Below, piece after piece: positions 26,539 to 34,407 of a stretch of DNA of 64,000 bases. The notes beneath the pieces were generated by a model. That model was not told the origin of the DNA, searched no databases, and worked only from the letters and a program-made list of their open reading frames with translations. Numbering within the stretch: the first letter of the stretch is position 1; every line of letters starts with the position of its first letter. This DNA comes from an uncultured Clostridia bacterium (lineage in GTDB: Bacteria; Bacillota; Clostridia; Christensenellales; Aristaeellaceae). The stretch covers positions 1-64,000 of the forward strand of contig CAMVFE010000003.1 of assembly GCA_947166705.1 (NCBI GenBank), in the 5' to 3' direction. Made by a program: the position numbers and the translations under genes.

Positions 26539-28402
26539 CGGTTTTTCCCTCCGCCAGGCGCTTCTGTGCCGCCAGAACATCTGAAAGCATCAGCACATTG
26601 TTCCGGTCCATCTGCTTGTAATCCACATGTCCGCCGGTGACCTCATTCTCCTTCCGCGACAGCTTGTCCAGCTCCTCCCAGGGGATGAGGCAGGCCTGCA
26701 GGCGCTCCTGCGGATCCTTCCCGATCCGGAAGCCTGGCCCGGCTCCCTGTCTGTATGCCTCCGCCCGCCGGTTCCATACCTCCGGAGGCATCGGCGCGTA
26801 TCCGGACACGTAGTGGAACGCGCACCAGCGAAGGTGCTCCGTAACGGCCAGGTTTTCGAGCGTTTCTCCTTCCGGCGGCCATTCTCCCGCAAGCACTTCC
26901 TCCGCCGTCTTTCCCGCCGCCCTCATCACCGCGGGATAAAAATCCGCGCAGGCGCGGGAGCTCTGCCGGCTGAAGTAATCGCATTTCCGCCATTCCTGAA
27001 TCGCGCTGAGCTCCGTTCCCCTTTCCCTGCAGTAGGTATAATGAACCTGAATGGCCATGGCGTCGATCTCTTCCGGATCCATGCCTTCGCTGTCAAGAAA
27101 GTGGGCGTTCCTGATCTCATGGCGGTTTTGATCCAGCCAGTAAAAGCCCTCCCTGCTGGCATGCATGATCAGCGGCATTTTCTTCTTCCAGGGCAGCCAG
27201 GCCGACAGGTCCTCCGCCATCTCATGGTTCTTTTCATCGCTGCCCGTGCACAGCACAATCATGCTGATCCGGCCGCTGTTCTCCTCCAGAAAGGAATAGA
27301 ATGCGTCTGCGGCGCCGTCGATCCCGTGGAACCGGATATCGTAGGCGGCCATCATGGGATGCTCATGCAGAAAGCCGTTCTGGGCGCCGGGATCAAAGAT
27401 GTCCACCCGGAACCTGCTGCCGCAGAACTGCCCGTTCAGGACCAGCTGGGAAAGAACGGCCCTGCCCAGGCGGCCGAAGCCGAGGATCACCGCGTGAAAA
27501 TCGTCCAGGGCCTGCCCGTGCGCGTCAAATCGGATCAGGCTGCAGGGCGGATGCTCCCGGAGCATCAGCCTGGCCGTCAGTTCATAATCGTCAAAAGCGT
27601 ATACGCTGCCGTAGCCCTCTTCGCCCATCGCCTGCAGCAGGGCGGCTTCATCCCCGTTTCCCCTTGCGAGCAGGCTCGTCTGTTCGGGACGGACGCCGGT
27701 TTCGGTCAGGGACGCCAGCAGCGCCCCGGCATATTCCAGGTTTTTCCGGCTGTCCTCATGCAGCGCTGCAAGCTCTATTTTCCGTTTTCCCGGCCTGATG
27801 CTGAGCTGCCTGAGAAAACGGGCGCTGCCCGCCAGGGCATCCGGTCCCTTTTCAATCACGGCGCCGAAGGAGTGGACGGCGCTTTCAAGGGATGTGTTGT
27901 ATTCCTGGTCCACAAATACCACGGAGCGGCGCTTCTCCCTGGCCATGCGCCGGCCGTAAGCCACGGAGTGGGAGTTGACCCCGTAAATCAGCAGCAGCGT
28001 GCCCCTGCGCAGCAGCGTCACCCGGATGGATCGAAGGAGCTTCTCCCCCAGGGTCGCGATGGCGGCGCTGGCCATCACATAGAACCCCAGGAAATGGCCC
28101 AGCCAGAAGAACGCCATCGCGGCCGGGTACTGAAAGAGCGGAGCGGCCTGAACCGAACCCAGGTCGTTGATGCCTGCAAACATCCGGCACAGGGCCATCA
28201 TCGCCCGGATCAGGGAAGCCGGATTAAAGCCGTAGCACCAGGCGTATCCATGTCCGTAAAAAACCGATCCGATCACCATCGCCGCTATCAGCGCGTACCG
28301 GTTCAGCTGGCGGCGGAATGCGCTGTCCACGGCCAGGTTCAGGATAGCCGCCGCAAAAAGCGCAGCCAGCGTCAATATCATCGCGATGGAGGAAATCATC
28401 AT
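26531..28402 (-). CDS. Membrane protein with Rossmann nucleotide-binding and RyR domains
   Basis: The 623-residue product has several N-terminal hydrophobic segments (at 1-25, 37-57 and about 90-118), with no potassium-filter motif. A Rossmann-like region starts at LLLIYGVNSHSVAYGRRMA, and a second canonical nucleotide loop is AVILGFGRLGRAVLSQL near residue 310. The C-terminal ~90 residues match the ryanodine-receptor-type (RyR) domain: NLAVTEHLRWCAFHYV, then ACLIPWEELDKLS and DYKQMDRNNV. It overlaps the channel gene by 4 bases (ATGA) and the TIR gene by 8. The layout parallels the channel protein next door, so it may be its pore-less partner or nucleotide sensor. I know of no named family for the whole protein. 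Confidence 0.78.
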   Translation of the reverse strand: MMISSIAMILTLAALFAAAILNLAVDSAFRRQLNRYALIAAMVIGSVFYGHGYAWCYGFNPASLIRAMMALCRMFAGINDLGSVQAAPLFQYPAAMAFFWLGHFLGFYVMASAAIATLGEKLLRSIRVTLLRRGTLLLIYGVNSHSVAYGRRMAREKRRSVVFVDQEYNTSLESAVHSFGAVIEKGPDALAGSARFLRQLSIRPGKRKIELAALHEDSRKNLEYAGALLASLTETGVRPEQTSLLARGNGDEAALLQAMGEEGYGSVYAFDDYELTARLMLREHPPCSLIRFDAHGQALDDFHAVILGFGRLGRAVLSQLVLNGQFCGSRFRVDIFDPGAQNGFLHEHPMMAAYDIRFHGIDGAADAFYSFLEENSGRISMIVLCTGSDEKNHEMAEDLSAWLPWKKKMPLIMHASREGFYWLDQNRHEIRNAHFLDSEGMDPEEIDAMAIQVHYTYCRERGTELSAIQEWRKCDYFSRQSSRACADFYPAVMRAAGKTAEEVLAGEWPPEGETLENLAVTEHLRWCAFHYVSGYAPMPPEVWNRRAEAYRQGAGPGFRIGKDPQERLQACLIPWEELDKLSRKENEVTGGHVDYKQMDRNNVLMLSDVLAAQKRLAEGKTDG

Positions 28403-29952
28403 TCCCGCGCTCCTTCTTCCTTCAGCATCCCGATCTGGATCCAGGCGTTATCGTCCTTTTCCCGGTCCTCCGGGGACAGTTCCTCATACGGCGCCAGGCA
28501 GGGATGCGTCCTTTCCGCGCTGCTTCTTTCCGATCCCCGCCGCCAGTTGTACATCAGGTGAAAGCGCATCCAGCGCTCATGCTCGTTCCTGCGGAATGCC
28601 TCCCGGTCTTCCGCCTTTTCCCATCTTTCCGCGGCTTCCTTCAGAATTTCGGGCGTCAGTTCCCTTACATCCCTTTCAGGCAGGAGCAGCCTGACCTTGG
28701 TCATCAGGTGATCTGCGGAAGCCCGGTTGGATGCTTTCAGAAAAGGGGAAAGCTCCTCCCATCGCGGTCCGCCGCCCGTCTCCCGGCAGTAAAGGGTGTG
28801 AAGCATCCGGGCTCTCCGGTCCAGGCCGCCGCGCAGCACGCTGCTCCCGGTAAACACTTCCGCCGGCTTTCCGAAGGCGGTTACGGGCGCCGCCGCGTCC
28901 TGCGCCGCCGCGAACGCCCTTCCGCGGAAGGGATAATACCGGATCAGGCTTTCCGCCACCTCCCGGTTTTTCTCCTCCGATTCCCCGCAGAAGATTACCC
29001 GGTCCGCCAGCGACGGAAGCTCCGGGCTTTCGTTCCACGCCCCGGCATGAAAAACCAGCCGGTCTCCCGCGGATTCCCTGCCGAAAGCCCTGAGCAGTTC
29101 GGGATGAAGACGGCGGTACGCGTCCCAGCTGCCGAACACGTGGTAGGATGCGCTTTGAAAAGGAACCCTGCAGTTGATCAGCAGCGCCTCGCTGAGAAGC
29201 TCGCGGGCCAGTTCCCCGTCCCCCGCGATCAGCACGGTCCTCTCCTCCGGCCGGATCGGCCATTTCTGCCAGTAGGCCCGCGCCGTGCAGGAAGCCGCGC
29301 GGAAGAAGCGGACATCCGGAAGCTCGTCCGTTTCCGTTCCGATGCAACAGATTTCCGCCCGCGTCTTCTGAAGCTTCCTGGCTTCTGCCAGATTATCCGA
29401 AGCGTTCTTCCCCGTCAGAAAGCAGATTTTTCCGCCCTGCCCGCCTGTCCGGGAAAGAATATCCGATATATCTTCCGAAAAGCAGAAGGTGCGCCGGGGA
29501 CGAAAGGGGGCGCCCGCCGGTTTTCTGTCTTCCGATGTCCGGCAGAATACGGCGCATGCCGCGGGATCCGAGCGGATCAGGTCCCTGGCCAGCGTCTCGG
29601 AGGATTCATTCAGTTCTGAAAAGAGATAGCACTTGTTCCGGCGCAGAGCGGACAGGCGGATCGCCGGAACCGTACGGCTGCGCAGAAAAGTGAATGCAGC
29701 GTTGAAAAAAGCGGCCAGAACGCCGAAGCTCGTCAGAACAAAGACCGTTCCGACAATCCGCCCTGCGGGGGATTGTGGAACAAGGTCCCCGTATCCGACG
29801 GTCGTCAGGGTGACGAGCGAGTACCAGATCGCGTCGCCGAAGCTCCGGATGCCCGTCTGGGCTTCTCCCCGCTCCGCGGCCACGAGCAGCGCAAGCAGCG
29901 TAAAATAGGCAGCAAGCCCTGTCAGGATCAGGATCGCACCGCGTCTTTTCAT
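28399..29952 (-). CDS. Two-TM potassium channel fused to nucleotide-binding and RyR domains
   Basis: The 517-residue product has a first membrane helix (about 6-26), a pore helix and selectivity filter TVGYGD (residues 51-56), and a second helix (about 62-92), the plan of a prokaryotic 2-TM potassium channel. The cytosolic part resembles RCK/TrkA-N-type regulatory domains only loosely; TVLIAGDGELARELLSEAL offers a dinucleotide-binding loop. The C-terminus is a clear RyR domain: RRNEHERWMRFHLMYNW, then HPCLAPYEELSPEDREKD. Membrane location is inferred. The gene lies 51 bp after the EAL gene and overlaps the next by 4 bases. The expected role is ligand-gated potassium flux. Confidence 0.82.
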   Translation of the reverse strand: MKRRGAILILTGLAAYFTLLALLVAAERGEAQTGIRSFGDAIWYSLVTLTTVGYGDLVPQSPAGRIVGTVFVLTSFGVLAAFFNAAFTFLRSRTVPAIRLSALRRNKCYLFSELNESSETLARDLIRSDPAACAVFCRTSEDRKPAGAPFRPRRTFCFSEDISDILSRTGGQGGKICFLTGKNASDNLAEARKLQKTRAEICCIGTETDELPDVRFFRAASCTARAYWQKWPIRPEERTVLIAGDGELARELLSEALLINCRVPFQSASYHVFGSWDAYRRLHPELLRAFGRESAGDRLVFHAGAWNESPELPSLADRVIFCGESEEKNREVAESLIRYYPFRGRAFAAAQDAAAPVTAFGKPAEVFTGSSVLRGGLDRRARMLHTLYCRETGGGPRWEELSPFLKASNRASADHLMTKVRLLLPERDVRELTPEILKEAAERWEKAEDREAFRRNEHERWMRFHLMYNWRRGSERSSAERTHPCLAPYEELSPEDREKDDNAWIQIGMLKEEGARE

Positions 29953-30003
29953 CTGCTTTTCTCCCCTCTCTCCGAAAAGGTGCCGTCCCCGGGTTTTCCC
30001 TGT

Positions 30004-32886
30004 TCATTCGGATGTGGCGGCAGAAAAGGTAATGATGCACTGCATGCCCTGTTCCTGTTCATCGATCCGGCTGAAGCGTACATGGCATTTCACGCTCCGG
30101 CCGTTCCCCGGGCGGACGGTATACAGGCCGTTGCAGGCGCTGATATTTTCTTCCGTCTCCATCGCCTGCTGAATCGATCGTCCCATCCGGTCCGTCACGG
30201 AAACCGCGCCGGTTTTAAGTCCTTCGACGAACGCATCCCGGCCGATGCCCAGCGCTTCATCAAGCCCGTAGCAGCCCACCTCCGTGTTCTCCAGGCTCTT
30301 CACGCTCCGCAGGAAAAGAATGCAGTCCGTGGAATACTGCTGCAGCAGCTTCATCCTGTTCCGCAGGGTCATGACCTCCGTAATGTCCACAATCACGGAC
30401 TGCCAGCAAAGCTCCCCGTACTGATCCGTGATCCGGCTCTGGTCCATCACATAGCGGTAGCTCCCGTCCCTGCAGCGGATCCGGTACGGGCTCAGCCGGT
30501 CCCGTTTTCCTTCCGCGATTTCCTGCGATTCAAGCCGTACGCGAGGCAGATCCTCCGGATGAATCATCCGGGCCAGCTGATTGTCGTATCGGTTCCGAAT
30601 GTCCTCGCGGGTGTATCCGAGCATTTTCAGCATGGTCTGGCTGACATAAAGCAGTTCATAGCCTTCCGTGACCCGCGCGCGGTAGTAGCCTCCGGGCAGG
30701 TCCACGCTGATATACTGCAGCTCCGTCATGTCCCTGCAGCTTCCGTAAAAAATCCGGCGGCCGTTCTGTTCATGCAGGTAGTAGACATGGAGCTGCATCC
30801 AGAAAATGGAGCCGTTCGGCTTATAGATCCTGATCATTGTTCCTGCTCCGTTGATCCGGTCCTGCTCCGCCTCCCGCAGCATGTCAAAGAATTTCGGCCG
30901 GTCCTCCGGATGGAAGAACTGCTGAATATGGTATCTTCTTTCTTCCAGCACTTCCGTCTTCAGCCCTACCAGCTCCACAAACTGCTGGTTGAACCGCTCG
31001 ATGTCCACGTCCTCCCCGTTCAGGCTGTAGAAGGCCACGGGGCCCAGGATATTGTTCAGCATCGCGTCGGAATAAATTTCCTCATCCAGGAATTCCCGGG
31101 TATGGATCTGCTGGTTCCGCTGCAGCACGATCCCCTGATAATCCACCTTCTGCGGATTCTGAAGGATTGTCTCGAAGCTTTCCTTCGGCATCGGCTGGTA
31201 GTAATAGAACCCCTGAATATACCGGCATCCCATATCCTTGAGGAAGCGGACCAGCTCCCTGGTTTCCACGCCTTCGACGATAACGGGGGTCGCCAGGGAT
31301 TTGGTCATGCTGATCACTGACTCGAGGATATTGACGCCCCTGCGCTCCTCGCCGATGGAGAAGCGGAGAAACTGGGCGTCCAGCTTGATGGCGTCCAGGG
31401 AGATATTCCGCAGCATGTTCAGGGAAGAATAGCCGCTTCCGAAATCATCCATCAGAACCTGAAAGCCGCGTTTCCTCAGATCTGTGATCATGTCCCGGAC
31501 GGTCCGGGAGTCATCCACGTAGGCTGATTCCGTAATCTCGACCTTCAGCATGCCCGTGGAAAGCCCGTATTCCGCGGTCAGCCCCGAGAGGATCTCGGGA
31601 ACGTTCATGGAGAAAAGGTCCACCCGGCTCACGTTCACTGAAACGGGAACAGGTCTGATGCCGCGGTCTTTCAGCGATTTGAGCCAGCTGCACACCTGTT
31701 CCCAGATCCTGATATCCAGGTTCGTCACGACGCCGTATTTTTCCAGGACGGGAACAAAGGCCATCGGGGGCACGGTCGTCCCGTCCGGCCGTTCCCACCT
31801 GGCCAGGGATTCCGCGCCTACAATTCTCTCGGTGATGACGTTCACCTGAGGCTGAAGGTAGAACTGGATCTCCCCGCGTTCCATGGCGCTGTTGAAATCG
31901 GCGAGCATCTTGAATTCCTCAACATGCCGCTCATGGATCTCCGGATCGTATACCCGGATATGGCGCTGAAGGTCATCCTTGATCTCTTCCGCCGCGAGAG
32001 CAGCCCGATTGAACAGTTCCACGGCGCCAAGGCCGGAGTCGTCCACGATGCAGATTCCCAGAATGGGATAGAAGCCGCGCGTACCGGAGAGGCTTTCAAT
32101 CTCCTGCCGGAGGCAGGTGAAAAGCCTTTCGATCCTTTCCCGGTCGAAGGGAATGCAAAGCCCGTAGTCATCCTGCCCGCGGTAGCAGGAATAGCCCTTC
32201 ACTTCGGCGGCTTCCTCATGCAGGATTTCTCCGAACCGGATCAGAAGCCTGTCCGCCTTTTCCTGCCCGTTCAGCTCCTTGAACAGCCTGTAGTGCTTCA
32301 CATCCACCGCGATCATGCACCAGGGGCCCTGCGAGCGGCTCAGAAGCTCGTCGCACAGGGAGAGGAAGCTGTTCTCGTGCATCATATCCGGCATCAGCCC
32401 GCGGATGCGTTCCTGGGAGACCTTCTCGTCCGTTTTCTTCCGGCCTTCCCGGTTTTCAATATCCTTCACGTCGTACAGGTACAGCAGGATATCCTGCGCT
32501 TCCATCCCGCACGCCGCGCCGCTGATCATCAGATGCCTCATCAGGTGCCAGGCTCCGTCCAGCGCAAGGTAACGGATATCCGCCGTCAGGACGCCCGCCG
32601 GAGACGCCGCTTTCATCCGCTCCGTCATCGTGCTTCCGTCCATCAGCTCCCTGTGCAGCCGCTGGTCATCCGGATGAACCAGATGCACGGAGACGTATTC
32701 CACAAGCCGCTGATAGGAATTGTTCAGCACAGGCGCGAAAAACTTACCGTCCGTATGGTAGCGGGACTCGTAGGTCCCGTCCTCCAGATGGAAAACCATC
32801 AGCTCATCGTACGGAGTAAACCGGAGCTTTTCAGGCAGCTGATTCAGAGGAGAAGAAAAAATGATCTGATCAAGCATGGACGTCAT
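30004..32886 (-). CDS. PAS / degenerate GGDEF / EAL / PAS c-di-GMP phosphodiesterase
   Basis: The 960-residue soluble protein has an N-terminal PAS-like region (about 20-150). A GGDEF domain whose active-site loop reads RGQDDYG (about 165-310) should not make c-di-GMP. A complete EAL domain follows (about 330-575), with GAESLARW in place of EAL, VNVSR, EITES, LMDDFGSGYSSL, KLD and VIVEGVET; these carry the metal and catalytic acids, so phosphodiesterase activity is expected. Two PAS domains (about 600-845) and a short tail follow. It has its own promoter (32974-33002) and heads the channel/RyR/TIR genes in the same orientation, with only 51 bp between. Confidence 0.9.
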   Translation of the reverse strand: MTSMLDQIIFSSPLNQLPEKLRFTPYDELMVFHLEDGTYESRYHTDGKFFAPVLNNSYQRLVEYVSVHLVHPDDQRLHRELMDGSTMTERMKAASPAGVLTADIRYLALDGAWHLMRHLMISGAACGMEAQDILLYLYDVKDIENREGRKKTDEKVSQERIRGLMPDMMHENSFLSLCDELLSRSQGPWCMIAVDVKHYRLFKELNGQEKADRLLIRFGEILHEEAAEVKGYSCYRGQDDYGLCIPFDRERIERLFTCLRQEIESLSGTRGFYPILGICIVDDSGLGAVELFNRAALAAEEIKDDLQRHIRVYDPEIHERHVEEFKMLADFNSAMERGEIQFYLQPQVNVITERIVGAESLARWERPDGTTVPPMAFVPVLEKYGVVTNLDIRIWEQVCSWLKSLKDRGIRPVPVSVNVSRVDLFSMNVPEILSGLTAEYGLSTGMLKVEITESAYVDDSRTVRDMITDLRKRGFQVLMDDFGSGYSSLNMLRNISLDAIKLDAQFLRFSIGEERRGVNILESVISMTKSLATPVIVEGVETRELVRFLKDMGCRYIQGFYYYQPMPKESFETILQNPQKVDYQGIVLQRNQQIHTREFLDEEIYSDAMLNNILGPVAFYSLNGEDVDIERFNQQFVELVGLKTEVLEERRYHIQQFFHPEDRPKFFDMLREAEQDRINGAGTMIRIYKPNGSIFWMQLHVYYLHEQNGRRIFYGSCRDMTELQYISVDLPGGYYRARVTEGYELLYVSQTMLKMLGYTREDIRNRYDNQLARMIHPEDLPRVRLESQEIAEGKRDRLSPYRIRCRDGSYRYVMDQSRITDQYGELCWQSVIVDITEVMTLRNRMKLLQQYSTDCILFLRSVKSLENTEVGCYGLDEALGIGRDAFVEGLKTGAVSVTDRMGRSIQQAMETEENISACNGLYTVRPGNGRSVKCHVRFSRIDEQEQGMQCIITFSAATSE

Positions 32887-32973
32887 TCTTTCCCCTCCTT
32901 CCCTGTATATTTTGTAAAAATGTCTGTCCCGCGCCTGCCGCCGGACTGTTGAGCAATGAGCTTCCGCAGTCTT

Positions 32974-33002
32974 AATATAGCAGACTTTTCCTTTCCCTGC
33001 AA
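32974..33002 (-). promoter_or_regulatory. Promoter of the EAL-channel-RyR-TIR operon
   Basis: Minus strand: -35 TTGCAG (32997-33002), 17-bp spacer, -10 TATATT (32974-32979) extended by TGC. The leader of about 80 bases shows no recognisable c-di-GMP riboswitch core. No other convincing promoter or terminator was seen down to 25087. Confidence 0.72.
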
Positions 33003-33076
33003 CCTTTTCGGGGCGGCTGCCGTGCCGCGGGTCCTTCCCGGGGCGCTTCCTGCCGTTTCAGGGAAAATCATCTTCT

Positions 33077-33442
33077 TTATATCCCCGCGTCTTCCCTGAC
33101 CCATTCATCCCAGGCCTCCGGTTGATATCCCAAGGTCATCCGGTTTCCGTTCCGGACGATCGGAAGCCGCAGAAGCCAGGGGGCCTCCTGGATGGCCGGA
33201 ATCAGCAGGCTCTCCTGCTGATAGTAGCAGGCAGGATGTTCCCTGACTTTCCGGTCCTCCCGGTCCAGCAGCCTCTCCATACCGATCCGCTGCAGCATGA
33301 GCCGGATCTCCCTTTCGCCGGGAGGATGCTTTTTGATATCCATGATCTGTACGGGAATCCGCCGCTCCTTGAAATACCTTTCCGCCTTCTGGGTATCAAA
33401 GTTCTTCTTTCCGCAGTAGATCTGTATATTCGTCTCCCTCAT
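33077..33442 (-). CDS. ArsC/Spx-family thioredoxin-fold protein
   Basis: The 121-residue product fits the ArsC/Spx/YffB fold: NIQIYCGKKNFDTQKAERYF at the N-terminus, IMDIKKHPPGERE, and the C-terminal LRLPIVRNGNRMTLGY with the cis-proline. There is a single N-terminal cysteine (Cys10) without a CxxC partner, as in YffB-like members, so it is probably neither a true arsenate reductase nor a redox-switched Spx. The ATG overlaps the dnaI stop by 4 bases. Its link to replication genes is positional only. Confidence 0.82.
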   Translation of the reverse strand: MRETNIQIYCGKKNFDTQKAERYFKERRIPVQIMDIKKHPPGEREIRLMLQRIGMERLLDREDRKVREHPACYYQQESLLIPAIQEAPWLLRLPIVRNGNRMTLGYQPEAWDEWVREDAGI

Positions 33443-34407
33443 CCCCTTCCGTTGCGGATGTCCCGGCCCCGGAGGGGGAGGTACAGGCAGTTCCGCGTAT
33501 CCGTGAGCCGGGAAGCAATCCGCTCCGTATAGCGGCTCCTCAGCTCCTCCTGGTTCAGGTTGGTGCTGATCACGGTCGCCAGGTTCCTCCGCTGGCGCTC
33601 GCTGACCAGATTGAACAGCTGTTCGATGGTCACATTCTGGATCAGCGGCTCGCTGCCCAGGTCGTCCAGCATCAGGACCGGAACGCTGATCAGTTCCTCC
33701 ATCCCGCCGTCATGCTCAAAATAGCTTTTCCGCGCGGTCTCCAGAAAGCTGTAGGAGGAAATCAGCAGCACGGAAACGCCGCGTCCGATCAGCCGGCCGG
33801 CCATGGCGTGGAGCAGAAACGTCTTGCCCAGTCCGGATTTTCCGGAGAGGAGCATGTCCCGCTTCGGCTGATCCGGCCAGGCGTCCGTCCACGCCTCGCA
33901 GGCTTCGCGGACCCGGTTCATCAGCTCCCGCTGGGAGTAGCGCGAATCCTCCATCGGTTCCGGGGAAAAAACCGTTTCATCAAACTGTTCAAATGTCTCC
34001 CTGCCGTTCTCCGGGATGCCCATGGCCTGCCTCAGTTTTTCCTGATAGCGCCGGATGACGCAGGCGCATTTTTCCCGGATCCGGTCTCCTGTATAGCCGG
34101 TATCCCGGCACAGGGGGCATTCATAGACCGGAGCGAGGTAATCCTCCGGCAGTCCCTTCTCCTTCAGGGCCCTGCGGATCTTCCCGGAAACCGCGTCCAT
34201 GCGGGTTTCCAGCTCCCCGGGAACAGTCCTGCCCGCCAGAATGCCCTGCACGGATTCGCGGATCAGCCCCTCCCGCTCTTCCAGCATTGCGGCAATTTCC
34301 GGGTACCGCGCCCGAATGTCCCGCTTCCGGAACCTCTCCGTCTCCTCGTTCCGGCGCTGCTGCTCCTGCAGATCCAGGAACACTTCCCTGAGCAGCTCCT
34401 CACGCAT
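33439..34407 (-). CDS. dnaI: Primosomal helicase loader DnaI/DnaC-like ATPase
   Basis: The protein is expected to load the replicative helicase at origins or restart sites. The 322-residue product has a helical N-terminal region, a zinc-binding element (YECPLCRDTGYTG with CAC 17 residues later), and a AAA+ ATPase domain with Walker A SGKSGLGKTFLL, Walker B VLMLDDLGSE and the arginine-rich sensor SRLTDTRN. Gene order dnaD-dnaI matches Clostridia, and the overlap of 8 bases with dnaD indicates coupled translation. Confidence 0.92.
   Translation of the reverse strand: MREELLREVFLDLQEQQRRNEETERFRKRDIRARYPEIAAMLEEREGLIRESVQGILAGRTVPGELETRMDAVSGKIRRALKEKGLPEDYLAPVYECPLCRDTGYTGDRIREKCACVIRRYQEKLRQAMGIPENGRETFEQFDETVFSPEPMEDSRYSQRELMNRVREACEAWTDAWPDQPKRDMLLSGKSGLGKTFLLHAMAGRLIGRGVSVLLISSYSFLETARKSYFEHDGGMEELISVPVLMLDDLGSEPLIQNVTIEQLFNLVSERQRRNLATVISTNLNQEELRSRYTERIASRLTDTRNCLYLPLRGRDIRNGRG

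Noticed and set aside
32887-32973. c-di-GMP riboswitch in the EAL operon leader
   Set aside because: The leader is about 80 bases and none of the conserved GEMM-I or -II core segments could be found.
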